Below are positions 7,893 to 16,877 of a stretch of 64,000 nucleotides of DNA, piece by piece; position 1 is the stretch's first letter, and every line of letters begins with the position of its first letter. This DNA comes from Fusobacteriaceae bacterium (GTDB taxonomy: Bacteria > Fusobacteriota > Fusobacteriia > Fusobacteriales > Fusobacteriaceae): positions 1 through 64,000 of the forward strand of contig JAISTB010000020.1 in assembly GCA_031272775.1 (NCBI GenBank), read 5' to 3'. A program made the translations under genes and the position numbers. Below the pieces are notes generated by a model. The model did no database searches and was not told the origin of the DNA. It saw only the letters and a list, made by a program, of their open reading frames with translations.

Positions 7893-8885
7893 TCAGTAGG
7901 CCCACTTCATGACGACGGAGCCGAAAGTCAGCCCCGAGCCGAAAGCCGTGATGGCGACGATTTTTCCTTTTTTGAGGATGCCCTGCTCCATGGCTTCGCC
8001 CATGGCGATGCCGGTTGTGGCGGCCGAAGTGTTGCCGTATTTCTGGATGTTGATGAAGACTTTTTCCTGGGGGATCTTGAGGCGCTTGACGGCCGCCTCG
8101 ATGATCCGGATATTGGCCTGATGGGGGACAAAGAGGTCGAGATCCGACATTTTGAGACCCGCCAGTTCCATGGCTTTTTTTGTGGCCGCGGGGCAGATGT
8201 TGACCGCGAATTTGTAGACGTCGGGGCCCTTCATCACAATATACTGTTCGTTGTTTTGGATGCTCTCGACCGTGTGGGGCTTGCGGGAGCCGCCTGCGGG
8301 AATACTCAGAATCCCGTCGTCTTCCCCTTCCGCGCCGATATAGGACGAGAGGATGCCGTAGCCTTCCTCCACTTCCTCCAGGACCGTCGCCGCCGCTCCG
8401 TCCCCGAAGAGGACGCAGGTGCTGCGGTCTTCGTAATTGGTGATCTTGGTGAGACTTTCGGCCGCGATCATCAAAATTCTCTTGAAACGGCCGCTTTTGA
8501 TCAGACTGTCGCCCAAGGTCAGGCCGTAGGTGAAGCCCGAACAGCCGGCGGAAATATCAAAGGCCGGAATCGTGTGGAGACCCAGCTTTTTCTGCAAAAT
8601 GCAGGCGGCCCCCTGAGCGTGGTGATCGGGGGTAACGGTGGCCACAATGATGAGGTCCAGGTCCTCCGGCTTGACTTTCGCCGCCGCGAGGGCTTTTTTC
8701 GCGGCCTCAAAACACATATCGGACGTGGCCTGCTCGGGCGCGATCCGATGCCGTTCCTTGATGCCGGTCATGGTCGTGATCCATTCGTCCGAAGTCTCCA
8801 CGATTTTTTCGAAATCCGCGTTTGTCATGATTCTTTCGGGGACATAGTAACCGAGTCCCTTGATTCCGACGCTTTTTGCTTTCAT
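7893..8885 (-). CDS. fabH: Beta-ketoacyl-ACP synthase III
   Basis: FabH starts fatty acid synthesis by condensing acetyl-CoA (or another primer) with malonyl-ACP. The catalytic triad is visible: cysteine 115 in DISAGCSGFTYG, histidine in VPHQANIRI and asparagine in KYGNTSAAT. At 330 residues it is typical. Its ATG overlaps the plsX stop by four bases, which suggests translational coupling. The cluster has no fabG, fabK, fabI or fabZ, so the reductases and the dehydratase must be elsewhere. Confidence 0.97.
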   Translation of the reverse strand: MKAKSVGIKGLGYYVPERIMTNADFEKIVETSDEWITTMTGIKERHRIAPEQATSDMCFEAAKKALAAAKVKPEDLDLIIVATVTPDHHAQGAACILQKKLGLHTIPAFDISAGCSGFTYGLTLGDSLIKSGRFKRILMIAAESLTKITNYEDRSTCVLFGDGAAATVLEEVEEGYGILSSYIGAEGEDDGILSIPAGGSRKPHTVESIQNNEQYIVMKGPDVYKFAVNICPAATKKAMELAGLKMSDLDLFVPHQANIRIIEAAVKRLKIPQEKVFINIQKYGNTSAATTGIAMGEAMEQGILKKGKIVAITAFGSGLTFGSVVMKWAY

Positions 8886-9910
8886 TCTTCCTCCTCGGCG
8901 GGACGGTCTTCCATCTGAATCCCGATGACCTTCCGCAACTCTTCAACAAATCGCATTTCCGCGAATTTATTTGCGACTTTGATGGCATTTTTGATTCCGA
9001 CATGGTCGGAGTTTCCGTGGGCCTTGATGGAGAGTCCGTTCAGCCCCAGAAACATGGCGCCGCCGTATTCCGACGAGTCCAGTTTCTTTTTGAGAATCTT
9101 GAAAAACGGGATCATCAGAATCGTTCCGAGGATGGTCAGCGGGTTCCACTTCATTTCCTTCTTCAACGTTGCGTGGATGAATTTGGCAATGCCCTCGGAG
9201 GTCTTCAAGACCATATTGCCCGTAAATCCGTCGGTCACGACGACGTCTACGACGCCGTCAAGAAAGACCGTACTTTCGATATTGCCCAGAAAATTGATTT
9301 TCTTGTTTTGGCTCAGGAGCCCGTAGGCGTCCCGGGTCAGCTCGTTGCCCTTTCCTTCTTCGGCGCCGATATTCAAAAGCCCCACTTTGGGGTTTTTGAT
9401 CCCGAAGAGAATTTCCATGTAAAAAGAGCCCATGACCGCGAACTGATTGAGAAATTCCGCCTTGCAGTCGGCTGTCGCGCCCACGTCGAGCACGACCATA
9501 TGGCCGCCTTTTTTCTGGGGAAAGGTGGCCGCGATGGCGGGTCGCAGGACTCCCCGGATGCGCTTTAGCGTCAGTTGACTGGCCGCGATGAGGGCGCCTG
9601 TATTCCCCGCGGAAACGGCGGCGTCGGCGTAACCTTCCTTGACCAGTTCCAGCGTCCGTTTCATGGACGAGTCTTTTTTATTTTTGACCGCCGAGATCGG
9701 TTCGTCATCCATCAGGATCACTTCCCGGCTGTCGATGATTTCCATTCTGTCTTTGTCAAAGCGGTATTTGGCGAGTTCCGCTTCGAGCAATTCCTTTTTT
9801 CCCACAAGCGCAACACGGAGGCCCGGGCTCGTCTCGAGAGACGCTACCGCGCCTTTAACCGGTTCGAAAGGAGCCTTATCGCCACCCATTGCGTCGAGCG
9901 CTATTTTCAT
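8882..9910 (-). CDS. plsX: Phosphate acyltransferase PlsX
   Basis: PlsX converts acyl-ACP to acyl-phosphate, the acyl donor for PlsY in phospholipid synthesis. The N-terminal signature MKIALDAMGGDKAP is clear and the 342 residues match the family. It lies 81 bases after rpmF and overlaps fabH. The rpmF-plsX-fabH order is widely conserved and ties membrane lipid synthesis to ribosome production. The usual upstream DUF177 gene is missing here. Confidence 0.97.
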   Translation of the reverse strand: MKIALDAMGGDKAPFEPVKGAVASLETSPGLRVALVGKKELLEAELAKYRFDKDRMEIIDSREVILMDDEPISAVKNKKDSSMKRTLELVKEGYADAAVSAGNTGALIAASQLTLKRIRGVLRPAIAATFPQKKGGHMVVLDVGATADCKAEFLNQFAVMGSFYMEILFGIKNPKVGLLNIGAEEGKGNELTRDAYGLLSQNKKINFLGNIESTVFLDGVVDVVVTDGFTGNMVLKTSEGIAKFIHATLKKEMKWNPLTILGTILMIPFFKILKKKLDSSEYGGAMFLGLNGLSIKAHGNSDHVGIKNAIKVANKFAEMRFVEELRKVIGIQMEDRPAEEEE

Positions 9911-9991
9911 TGTATCCTCCTGGCGTCAGGGCCTTGCTGTGATATGCGAAAAGAGGCAAGACAGCCGTCTTGTCTCCTTCTGTTGTCCTTG

Positions 9992-10171
9992 CTATTCCGA
10001 CTGTCCTTTTAATACTTCCCGGCCGTTGTAGTCGCCACAGGACAGGCACACTCTGTGGGAACGCTTCGGCGCGCCGCATTTTTCGCAAACGGAAATGCCT
10101 GTTACCGTGATCGCGTCATGTGACCGGCGCATATTCTTTTTCGCTTTGGAAGTCTTCTTCTTGGGTACTGC
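9992..10171 (-). CDS. rpmF: 50S ribosomal protein L32
   Basis: L32 is a small zinc-binding protein of the large ribosomal subunit. It begins [17 protein letters not shown], the family hallmark, and keeps a CxxC pair twice (CEKCG, CLSCG), so this is the zinc-binding form. I chose the ATG at 10171, preceded by AGGAGG, giving 59 residues. The longer frame upstream has no support. A strong promoter (10263-10291) and a leader hairpin (10225-10246) lie upstream, so this is the first gene of the lipid-synthesis operon. Confidence 0.96.
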   Translation of the reverse strand, partial: AVPKKKTSKAKKNMRRSHDAITVTGISVCEKCGAPKRSHRVCLSCGDYNGREVLKGQSE

Positions 10172-10224
10172 CATTTTTTGCCTCCTATCTATCTTTCCTG
10201 ATGTGATTTTCAATATCCGAACAT

Positions 10225-10246
10225 GTAAAGGCCAAGTATCCTTTAC
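10225..10246 (-). promoter_or_regulatory. Leader dyad of the rpmF-plsX-fab operon
   Basis: GTAAAGG (10225-10231) and CCTTTAC (10240-10246) are perfect inverted arms around eight bases. The dyad falls in the 5' leader, between the promoter and rpmF. It could be an RNA hairpin or a repressor site. It does not resemble the FapR operator, so any lipid regulator would be another kind. Confidence 0.45.
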
Positions 10247-10262
10247 AGACGCCACATTCAAT

Positions 10263-10291
10263 ATTTTACCTATTTTTTGAGATCTTGTCAA
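10263..10291 (-). promoter_or_regulatory. Sigma-70 promoter of the rpmF-plsX-fab operon
   Basis: On the minus strand a consensus TTGACA (10291-10286) is followed after 17 bases by TAAAAT (10268-10263). It is one of the best promoters in the window and gives a leader of roughly 85 bases before rpmF. No terminator separates it from ychF, so read-through from ychF is also likely. Confidence 0.8.
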
Positions 10292-10331
10292 GGATTATTT
10301 CTTGTTTTCGGGAAGTTTTTCAGCCAAAGGT

Positions 10332-11429
10332 TCAGACATTGAACAAAAATTCCATCAGGTCGCCGTCTTTGACGATGTATTCTTTGCCCTCGAGACGTAG
10401 AAGGCCGGCTTCCTGAGCGCCTTTCCAGCCTCCCGTCCGGATAAAGTCGTCGTAGTCCACGACTTTTGCCCGGATAAAGCCTTTTTCAAAATCCGTATGG
10501 ATCTCGCCGGCGGCTTTGGGGGCCGGATCCCCGATCCGGATCGTCCAGGCCCGGGCTTCCTTGGGGCCCGCGGTAAAAAAGCTCTGGAGGCCCAAAAGAT
10601 GAAAGCCCGCGCGAATCAACCGGTCGAGACCGGCTTCTTTGACCCCGAGGCTTTCAAGATATTCTTTTTTTTCGGCCTCGTCGTCCATTTCCTGCAGTTC
10701 CTCTTCGACCCTGGCCGAGACGAGAATGACCTCCGCCCCGAGTTGGGCGGCGTAGGCCGTGATTTTTCTGGAAAGGGCGTTTCCTTCGGCCAGATCCTCC
10801 TCGCCCACATTGGCCGCGAAGATCATGGGTTTTTGCGTCAGGAACTGATAAGGCTTGATCAAGTCCGCTTCTTCTTCCGTCAGCGAAAGGGTCTTCAGGA
10901 GTTTCATTTGATCGAGGTGGGCCGCGCATTTTTCCAGAACCGGATACAGGGCAAGGGATTCTTTATTTTTGCTCTGCAAAAGCTTTTTATGCTTGTCCCT
11001 GGCCTTTTCCAGCGTCTCCATATCGGCCAGAATCAGCTCCGCGTTGATGGTCTCGATATCCCGCAGGGGATCCACGGATCCCGCTACATGGACGACGTTT
11101 TCGTCCTCAAAGCAGCGCACAACCTGGCAAAGGGCCGAGGCCGCCCGGATGTGGGAGAGAAATTTGTTGCCGAGGCCCTCCCCCTTGGAGGCGCCTTTGA
11201 CGAGACCCGCGATATCGACAAATTCCACCGTGGAATAAATCATCTTTTGCGGCTTGACCAGCTTCGCGATTTCTTCGAGACGCGGGTCCGGGACCGTGGT
11301 CATGCCGATGTTGGGTTCTATGGTGCAAAAGGGGTAATTGGCCGCTTCCGCGGCCCCCGCCTTCGTGATGGCGTTGAAAAGCGTGGATTTTCCCACATTG
11401 GGAAGTCCCACAATGCCGATTCCGATCAT
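10332..11429 (-). CDS. ychF: Redox-regulated ATPase YchF (Obg family)
   Basis: YchF is an Obg-family P-loop protein that prefers ATP over GTP and binds ribosomes. The Walker A motif GLPNVGKST lies at the N-terminus, and [17 protein letters not shown] forms the switch II region. The C-terminal TGS domain is recognisable in the last 85 residues. At 365 residues the length is normal. The ATG has AAAGGAGG upstream. It follows the HerA-like ATPase gene by 18 bases. Confidence 0.96.
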   Translation of the reverse strand: MIGIGIVGLPNVGKSTLFNAITKAGAAEAANYPFCTIEPNIGMTTVPDPRLEEIAKLVKPQKMIYSTVEFVDIAGLVKGASKGEGLGNKFLSHIRAASALCQVVRCFEDENVVHVAGSVDPLRDIETINAELILADMETLEKARDKHKKLLQSKNKESLALYPVLEKCAAHLDQMKLLKTLSLTEEEADLIKPYQFLTQKPMIFAANVGEEDLAEGNALSRKITAYAAQLGAEVILVSARVEEELQEMDDEAEKKEYLESLGVKEAGLDRLIRAGFHLLGLQSFFTAGPKEARAWTIRIGDPAPKAAGEIHTDFEKGFIRAKVVDYDDFIRTGGWKGAQEAGLLRLEGKEYIVKDGDLMEFLFNV

Positions 11430-11447
11430 GTACTTGCGTATCCTCCT

Positions 11448-13046
11448 TTATTTTTTGCCGCCCAGGAGCGTTCCCAGAACACCCCGCAGGATCTTTGTCG
11501 TGACGGCCCTTGTGGCCGTGGACGTGGCGGTTCTCCCGGCGCTGGTCAGGATCTTTTCGAAGGTCCCCGGCTTCGCCGCTTCCTTTTCCCGCCGGATGCG
11601 CTCCTTTTCTTCTTCTTTTTCGAGCCGGAGCCGCTCTTTTGTCTCTTCTTTTTCCCGCTTCAGGCGCTCAGTCTCGGCGATTTTGGCGGCTTTTTCGTCT
11701 TCGACCCGCTTTTTTTCTTCTTCTTTCCGCTGTTTTTCGTCTTCCTTGGCGCTGGCCGCCTCGCTGTAGCGCTTTGTCAGGATCTCATAGGCCGATTCCC
11801 TGTCGATCATTTCGTCGTATTTGGAGCCCATGGGGCTGCGGAAAATGACTTCCTTGCGCTCGAAGTCGTCTATGGTTCCCATTTTGCTCTGGGGGGGCAG
11901 GATAAAGGCGCGTCGTACAACGCCGGGCACGCCCTTTTCGTCGAGAAAGGAGACGAGGGCTTCGCCGATTCCCATTTCCGAGATGACCTTGTCCGTGGCG
12001 AAGGCGGGGTTGGGCCGGAAGGAATCCGCCGCCACCCTGACGGCCTTCATTTCATTGGGCGTATAGGCCCGGAGCGCGTGCTGGATCTTGTTGCCCAGCT
12101 GGGCCAACACGCTGTCGGGAATGTCCGCGGGATTCTGCGTGATAAAATATACGCCGACGCCCTTGGAGCGGATCAGTTTTACGACCTGGTCGATTTTGTC
12201 CAAAAGGGCTTTCGGGCAGTTGCTGAAAAGCAAATGGGCCTCGTCAAAGAAAAAGACGAGTTTCGGTTTATGGACGTCGCCCATTTCCGGCAGGCGCTCA
12301 AAGAGCTCCGTCAGCATCCACAAAAGGAAAATGGCGTAGAGGCGCGGGCTGTTGACGAGCTTTTGGGAATCGAGGATGTTGATCATCCCCTTGCCGTTTT
12401 CGTCAACGCGCATCCAGTCGTTGATATTGAGGGCCGGTTCTCCGAAAAATTTTGTGCCGCCGTTGTCCTCCAGCGTCAGAAGGGCTCTGGAGATGATTCC
12501 GACGCTCTGTTTGTTGATGGTTCCGTAGTCCACCGTGAATTTGGAGCTGTTGTCGTTGACGTAATTGAGCATGGCCCGAAGGTCCTTCAAGTCAAGGAGC
12601 ATCCAGCCGTTGTCGTCGGCGATCCGGAAAATGATGTAGAGGATGGCCTCCTGGATATCGTTCAGGTCCAGAATACGGGCCAGGAGCGTCGGTCCCATTT
12701 CACTGACCGTCGTCCGGATCGGATGTCCGTTCTTGGCGTACAGATCCCAGAAGCAGGTCGGTTTCTTTTCAAATTTAAAGTTTTCAATTTCGTATTTTGC
12801 GATCCTTTTTTGCATTCCCTCGTTGTCTTCCCCGGGAAGACACATCCCCGCCAGGTCCCCCTTGACGTCGGCGAGAAATACCGGGACACCCAGATCGCTG
12901 AAGGCCTCGGCCATAACTTTGAGCGTTATGGTCTTGCCGGTACCGGTCGCGCCCGCGATGAGTCCGTGCCGGTTTCCCATGGAAGGAAGCAGACAGAGTT
13001 TTTCGCCGTTGTCATAAGCCATCCAGATTTTGTTCTCATATACCAT
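11448..13046 (-). CDS. HerA-like ATPase, DUF853 family (YjgR-like)
   Basis: This 532-residue protein belongs to the DUF853 group of HerA/FtsK-like ATPases. Walker A is GATGTGKT near residue 32, and the Walker B segment is KLVFFFDEAHLLF near residue 275. The last 80 residues are a strongly charged coiled coil rich in K, E and R, followed by a short basic tail. The cellular role of the family is not settled; DNA translocation is inferred from fold only. The ATG at 13046 has GGAGGG upstream. It sits 27 bases after gpmI and is probably co-transcribed with it. Confidence 0.88.
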   Translation of the reverse strand: MVYENKIWMAYDNGEKLCLLPSMGNRHGLIAGATGTGKTITLKVMAEAFSDLGVPVFLADVKGDLAGMCLPGEDNEGMQKRIAKYEIENFKFEKKPTCFWDLYAKNGHPIRTTVSEMGPTLLARILDLNDIQEAILYIIFRIADDNGWMLLDLKDLRAMLNYVNDNSSKFTVDYGTINKQSVGIISRALLTLEDNGGTKFFGEPALNINDWMRVDENGKGMINILDSQKLVNSPRLYAIFLLWMLTELFERLPEMGDVHKPKLVFFFDEAHLLFSNCPKALLDKIDQVVKLIRSKGVGVYFITQNPADIPDSVLAQLGNKIQHALRAYTPNEMKAVRVAADSFRPNPAFATDKVISEMGIGEALVSFLDEKGVPGVVRRAFILPPQSKMGTIDDFERKEVIFRSPMGSKYDEMIDRESAYEILTKRYSEAASAKEDEKQRKEEEKKRVEDEKAAKIAETERLKREKEETKERLRLEKEEEKERIRREKEAAKPGTFEKILTSAGRTATSTATRAVTTKILRGVLGTLLGGKK

Positions 13047-13073
13047 AGAATACCCTCCAGATTAAGTGATTTT

Positions 13074-14591
13074 TTATTTGATCAGCACAGTTCCCGTCAT
13101 TTCCGGCGGGATCGCGATTCCCAACAGCTTCAGCATCGTCGGCGCCACGTCGGACAGCTTGCCGTCTTTCAAGCTCGCTCCCCGGTATTCGCCGGCCACG
13201 AGGATGCAGGGGACTTTGTTGGTCGTATGGGCCGTCCAGGGTTCTTTTGCGGCGGGATCATACATTTTTTCCGAATTGCCGTGATCGGCGATGATCAGAA
13301 GCCCCGCGCCTTTACTTAAAATGGCGTCGGCAATCTTTCCGATACAGGCGTCCACGGCTTTGATTGCCGCGACGGCCGCCTCATATATCCCCGTATGGCC
13401 CACCATATCGGGATTGGCAAAATTGAGGATGATCACGTCATAGACGTCCGATCGGATGGCCTCCAGGACGCCGGCGGTCACTTCATAGGCCGACATTTCC
13501 GGCTTCAGGTCATAGGTCGCGACCTTGGGGCTCGCCACGAGCTTTCGGTCTTCGCCGGGATTGGGGACTTCGACGCCGCCGTTGAAGAAAAATGTCACAT
13601 GGGCGTATTTTTCGGTTTCCGCGGTCCGGAGTTGCCGGAGTCCGGCCTTGGAGAGGACTTCCCCCAGCGTATTTTTGATTTCGCGGTCGTGGTAAATCAC
13701 CGGCGCCTCAATGGTCGCGTCATATTGTCGCATACAGTAGTAGTGAAGACCCAGGTATGTCCGGGGAAATCCCTCAAAATCCCTGTCGTTAAGCGCTCTT
13801 GTGATTTCCCGGGCCCGGTCGGGGCGGAAATTGAAGTTGATAAAGACGTCGTCCTTTTCCACAAGACCCGCCGGGTCGATGACCGTGGGGAGTACAAATT
13901 CGTCGGTCACATGGGCCGCGTAGCTTTCGGCCATACATTGGGCGGCGCTCGGGGCTTTGTGTCCGAGCCCCAGGACGAGGCAGTCGTAGGCGATTTTGAC
14001 CCTGTCCCAGTTTTTGTCCCGGTCCATGGCGTAATAGCGGCCCGAGATGGTGGCGACGGCCCCCACGCCGAGAGCGCTCATTTTCCCGGCGACTTCGGCC
14101 AGGTAGCCCGCCCCCGATTCGGGCGGCGTGTCGCGGCCGTCCATAAAGGCGTGGAGCCAGACGTTTTTCAAGCCGTAACGCCGGGCCATTTCCAAAAGCC
14201 CGTAGAGATGATCGAGAGAGGAGTGTACGCCGCCGTCGGAGACCAGGCCCGCCAGATGGAGCTTGCGGTTTTTTTCCTTGGCGAGGGCAAAGGCCTCTTT
14301 CAGGACGGGGATTTCAAAAAAGGCCCCGTCCCGGATGTCCTTGGTGATCTCGGTCAGGGGCTGGTAGACGACGCGTCCCGCGCCGATATTGAGATGCCCG
14401 ACTTCGGAGTTGCCCATCTGTCCTTCGGGGAGGCCCACCGCTTCGCCCGAGGCTTCGAGCTCGGCGTGGGGGTAAGCGTTCCAGAGTTCCCGGAAATTAA
14501 CGGGATTCGCGCCCTCAATGGCGTTTTTTTCATCTTTTGCGTGATTGATCCCGAAACCGTCGAGGATCATCAGCATAAGCGGTTTGTTCAA
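13074..14591 (-). CDS. gpmI: 2,3-bisphosphoglycerate-independent phosphoglycerate mutase
   Basis: GpmI interconverts 3- and 2-phosphoglycerate using manganese. The metal-binding serine lies in GQMGNSEVGHLNIGAGR and further metal ligands occur in IIADHGNSE near the C-terminus. I place the start at the TTG at 14591, directly after the tpiA stop and eight bases after a GGGGG-rich ribosome binding site. This gives 505 residues beginning at the conserved KPLMLMILDGFG. An ATG at 14630 would overlap tpiA by 38 bases. The tpiA-gpmI pair provides two glycolytic steps. Confidence 0.95.
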   Translation of the reverse strand: MNKPLMLMILDGFGINHAKDEKNAIEGANPVNFRELWNAYPHAELEASGEAVGLPEGQMGNSEVGHLNIGAGRVVYQPLTEITKDIRDGAFFEIPVLKEAFALAKEKNRKLHLAGLVSDGGVHSSLDHLYGLLEMARRYGLKNVWLHAFMDGRDTPPESGAGYLAEVAGKMSALGVGAVATISGRYYAMDRDKNWDRVKIAYDCLVLGLGHKAPSAAQCMAESYAAHVTDEFVLPTVIDPAGLVEKDDVFINFNFRPDRAREITRALNDRDFEGFPRTYLGLHYYCMRQYDATIEAPVIYHDREIKNTLGEVLSKAGLRQLRTAETEKYAHVTFFFNGGVEVPNPGEDRKLVASPKVATYDLKPEMSAYEVTAGVLEAIRSDVYDVIILNFANPDMVGHTGIYEAAVAAIKAVDACIGKIADAILSKGAGLLIIADHGNSEKMYDPAAKEPWTAHTTNKVPCILVAGEYRGASLKDGKLSDVAPTMLKLLGIAIPPEMTGTVLIK

Positions 14592-14592
14592 G

Positions 14593-15357
14593 TTATTTTC
14601 CCCCTTCCCCGGCAAAGACGATTTTGGCAAAGGTATCGGCCTTGAGGGAGGCCCCGCCGATCAGTCCGCCGTCGATGTTCGCTTGGGCCAGGAGATCGGT
14701 CGCGTTTTCGGCGTTCATGGAGCCGCCGTACTGGATGATCATCCCTTCGGCCGTATCCGCCCCGAAAAGTTCCGCCAGGACCCCGCGGATGGCCTTGTGG
14801 GTCTCTTCCGCGATCTCGGGGGTCGCGGTTTTCCCCGTGCCGATGGCCCAGACCGGCTCATAGGCGATAATGATTTTTTCGGCCTCTTGTTTTGTTATGC
14901 CGGCAAGCCCCTCAAGGAGCTGTGTCCGGTTGATTTCGTCCGTTTTCCCGGCTTCCCGCTCGGCCAGCTTTTCCCCGATACAGAGGATAGGCTTGAGTCC
15001 GTGGGCCAGGACGGCCTTGAGTTTTTCATTGATAAAGGCGTTTGTTTCCTTGAAATATTCCCTGCGTTCCGAATGGCCGAGGATGACGTAGGAGACGCCG
15101 ATATCCTTCAGCATGGGACAGGAAACCTCGCCGGTAAAGGCGCCGCTGTCTTTGGGATAGACGTTTTCCGCCGCGATTTTGATCGGCGATCCGGCCACGG
15201 TCTTGACGGCCTCAGCCAGGCAGGTATAGGGGCCGCCGATGATGACCATCACGTCCCGGACGGAAGCGACGGCGGTTTTCAACGCCGACAGCATGGCGAC
15301 GGCCTCGGTATTGGTCATATTCATTTTCCAGTTTCCCGCGATTACTTTTTTACGCAT
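14593..15357 (-). CDS. tpiA: Triosephosphate isomerase
   Basis: TpiA interconverts dihydroxyacetone phosphate and glyceraldehyde 3-phosphate. The active-site lysine lies in AGNWKMN, histidine in GHSERRE and glutamate in AYEPVWAIGTGK; the phosphate loop YGGSMN is also present. The segment that is usually close to PPFT reads IIGGPYTCL, a modest divergence. I prefer the ATG at 15357, six bases after AGGTGA, over the GTG two codons earlier. The gene is followed immediately by gpmI. Confidence 0.96.
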   Translation of the reverse strand: MRKKVIAGNWKMNMTNTEAVAMLSALKTAVASVRDVMVIIGGPYTCLAEAVKTVAGSPIKIAAENVYPKDSGAFTGEVSCPMLKDIGVSYVILGHSERREYFKETNAFINEKLKAVLAHGLKPILCIGEKLAEREAGKTDEINRTQLLEGLAGITKQEAEKIIIAYEPVWAIGTGKTATPEIAEETHKAIRGVLAELFGADTAEGMIIQYGGSMNAENATDLLAQANIDGGLIGGASLKADTFAKIVFAGEGGK

Positions 15358-15395
15358 TGTCACTCACCTTTGTTTTTTCAAAATATATATGTACA

Positions 15396-16010
15396 CTAAA
15401 TAAGTAGATTTTTCTTTCCTTCTTCAAAGATCACTTCGTTGAAACATTGGTCAAAATTGTCATAGAAGCACAGGAGCATCTGTCCCATGCTGTTTTCAAG
15501 GGCTTCGATCAGGTCGAAGCAGTCCTCTTCGCGATACAGGCCTTCGACGACGTCAAGGCCTTCCGTAAAGGCCTCCACGAATTTTGCGAAGGGCTCCCCG
15601 GCAAATTGAAAAGCGAAGTTGTCGTTGATGATCACAATGAGGTTGTAAAACCAGTGCAGAAAAGAAAGCAGCTCAAAGAGGTCGTCCTCATCCACTTCAA
15701 TGACGTCTTCCTCCTCGTTTCCCTCAAAAAAGCTGTCGATCAGGTAAAAATAGTTGTCGATGTATTCCCTCGTGTTGCACATGGACTCAAGGATGATCTC
15801 GCGGAAGGATTTTGTGGTGATTTCAAGCGTCATCAGACTCTCGAGATTCACATGGGAGTTTTCCTTGAGCATTTCCCCGTTGACAAAGATTTCGTCAAGA
15901 ATCTTGTTCTCGTTGTGGAGCTTTTTGGTGATCGCTGAGATCGTCCGGCCGAAGGTGGCAAATGTTTCTTTTCCCAGGTCAACTTTCACATTGTCGATAT
16001 AAACGTCCAT
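15396..16010 (-). CDS. Acidic protein of unknown function
   Basis: I do not recognise this 204-residue protein. The first 70 residues look like a small beta-rich domain (VYIDNVKVDLG, DEIFVNGEML), and the rest is helical and very acidic, including EGNEEEDVIEVDEDD near residue 105. There is no signal peptide, membrane segment or known catalytic motif. The ATG has AGGTTGA upstream. It lies between comF and tpiA with gaps of 17 and 38 bases, so it is very likely translated as part of the rnhB-to-ychF unit. A lineage-restricted helper or binding protein is possible; function is open. Confidence 0.7.
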   Translation of the reverse strand: MDVYIDNVKVDLGKETFATFGRTISAITKKLHNENKILDEIFVNGEMLKENSHVNLESLMTLEITTKSFREIILESMCNTREYIDNYFYLIDSFFEGNEEEDVIEVDEDDLFELLSFLHWFYNLIVIINDNFAFQFAGEPFAKFVEAFTEGLDVVEGLYREEDCFDLIEALENSMGQMLLCFYDNFDQCFNEVIFEEGKKNLLI

Positions 16011-16027
16011 TGCATCAACCTGCCTTT

Positions 16028-16711
16028 TTAAAGTAATTTTGCTTCATGATCCCCCGTTTTTTCCCTTTGCCGCATTTTGTCAAAAACCTTGGAAAGCGCG
16101 ACCGAAAAGACGTAGACCGCCTTCGGCCGCTGATCCTTTTGCAGTTCCTTGATGATTTCTTCCGTCGTGTGTCCGGTCGTCACGATGTCATCGACGAGGA
16201 GCACGGTCTTGCCGGTAAGCGTGAGCCGGCTTTCGAAGGCGTCCCGGATATTTTTGCGCCGGTCCTCCTCGTCCAGGAGCTCGTACATGTGCTTCGTGTC
16301 CCTGATTTTTTCGATGGTCGCGTAGGTGATCCGCATGTCCCGGAGCAGTTCCTCCACCTGGTTGAATCCCCGTTCCCGGTAGCGTTTGCGGCTCACGGGG
16401 ACAGGAATCGCCACATCTACCGCCTTTTCTTCGATGAGCGCCCGTAAAGGCGCCTTGCAGAGATCCGCCAGGGTACCGGAAAGATATCGCCTGTTTTCCA
16501 GTTTCATCTCCGCAATGATTTGCTTGATATCGCTCTCATAATAAAATAAATAAAAATAGTTTCCGCTTTGTTTGAGCGCCGCTTTTTTCCGTAAAACAGA
16601 AAGGCATTGGGGGCAGACGTATTCCCCCCGGGCTTCGACAATCCGCCCGCAGACGGCGCATTTTCTCGAAAAAAAGAAATCCTTAATTGTTTGCGAGGTG
16701 AACTTCTTCAT
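16028..16711 (-). CDS. comF: ComF family phosphoribosyltransferase-like protein
   Basis: ComF proteins carry a zinc finger and a phosphoribosyltransferase fold and are linked to DNA uptake in competent bacteria. The N-terminal cysteine pairs CAVCG and CPQC fit the finger, and VLLVDDIVTTGHT is the PRPP-binding loop. I chose the ATG at 16711, which overlaps the upstream zinc-ribbon gene by 29 bases; a TTG three codons earlier is also possible. No other competence genes are nearby, so a role in uptake is only inferred. Confidence 0.88.
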   Translation of the reverse strand: MKKFTSQTIKDFFFSRKCAVCGRIVEARGEYVCPQCLSVLRKKAALKQSGNYFYLFYYESDIKQIIAEMKLENRRYLSGTLADLCKAPLRALIEEKAVDVAIPVPVSRKRYRERGFNQVEELLRDMRITYATIEKIRDTKHMYELLDEEDRRKNIRDAFESRLTLTGKTVLLVDDIVTTGHTTEEIIKELQKDQRPKAVYVFSVALSKVFDKMRQREKTGDHEAKLL

Positions 16712-16877
16712 TTTTGTCAAGGATCTTGGCGTTATACATTTCCGTATAGCCGCAAAGAAGGCAGGTTTTGATATAATATTTGCCGAGCTCCAGTTTGAGG
16801 CCCGGGTCTTTTTCGGGTAAAATGCAGGTTTTCACCTGATATTTGTCCGATCCGCATCTCAAGCACCTAAAATCCAT
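16683..16877 (-). CDS. Small zinc-ribbon protein
   Basis: This protein of about 64 residues has two CxxC knuckles (CLRCG and CLLCG) separated by about 30 residues, the pattern of a nucleic-acid-binding zinc ribbon. The start is probably the ATG at 16877, close to GGGGTGA; a GTG lies three codons earlier. It overlaps yraN upstream and comF downstream, so translation of the three is probably coupled. The partner and target are unknown. Confidence 0.75.
   Translation of the reverse strand: MDFRCLRCGSDKYQVKTCILPEKDPGLKLELGKYYIKTCLLCGYTEMYNAKILDKNEEVHLANN

Noticed and set aside
10172-10291. A longer start for rpmF or a small upstream gene in place of DUF177.
   Set aside because: The extra 40 codons overlap the promoter and leader dyad and resemble no DUF177 protein.
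10497-13319. A very long open frame on the plus strand (about 940 codons) opposite ychF, the HerA-like ATPase gene and part of gpmI.
   Set aside because: It mirrors three well-supported genes, has no ribosome binding site or recognisable domain, and arises because the true genes rarely use codons whose complement is a stop.
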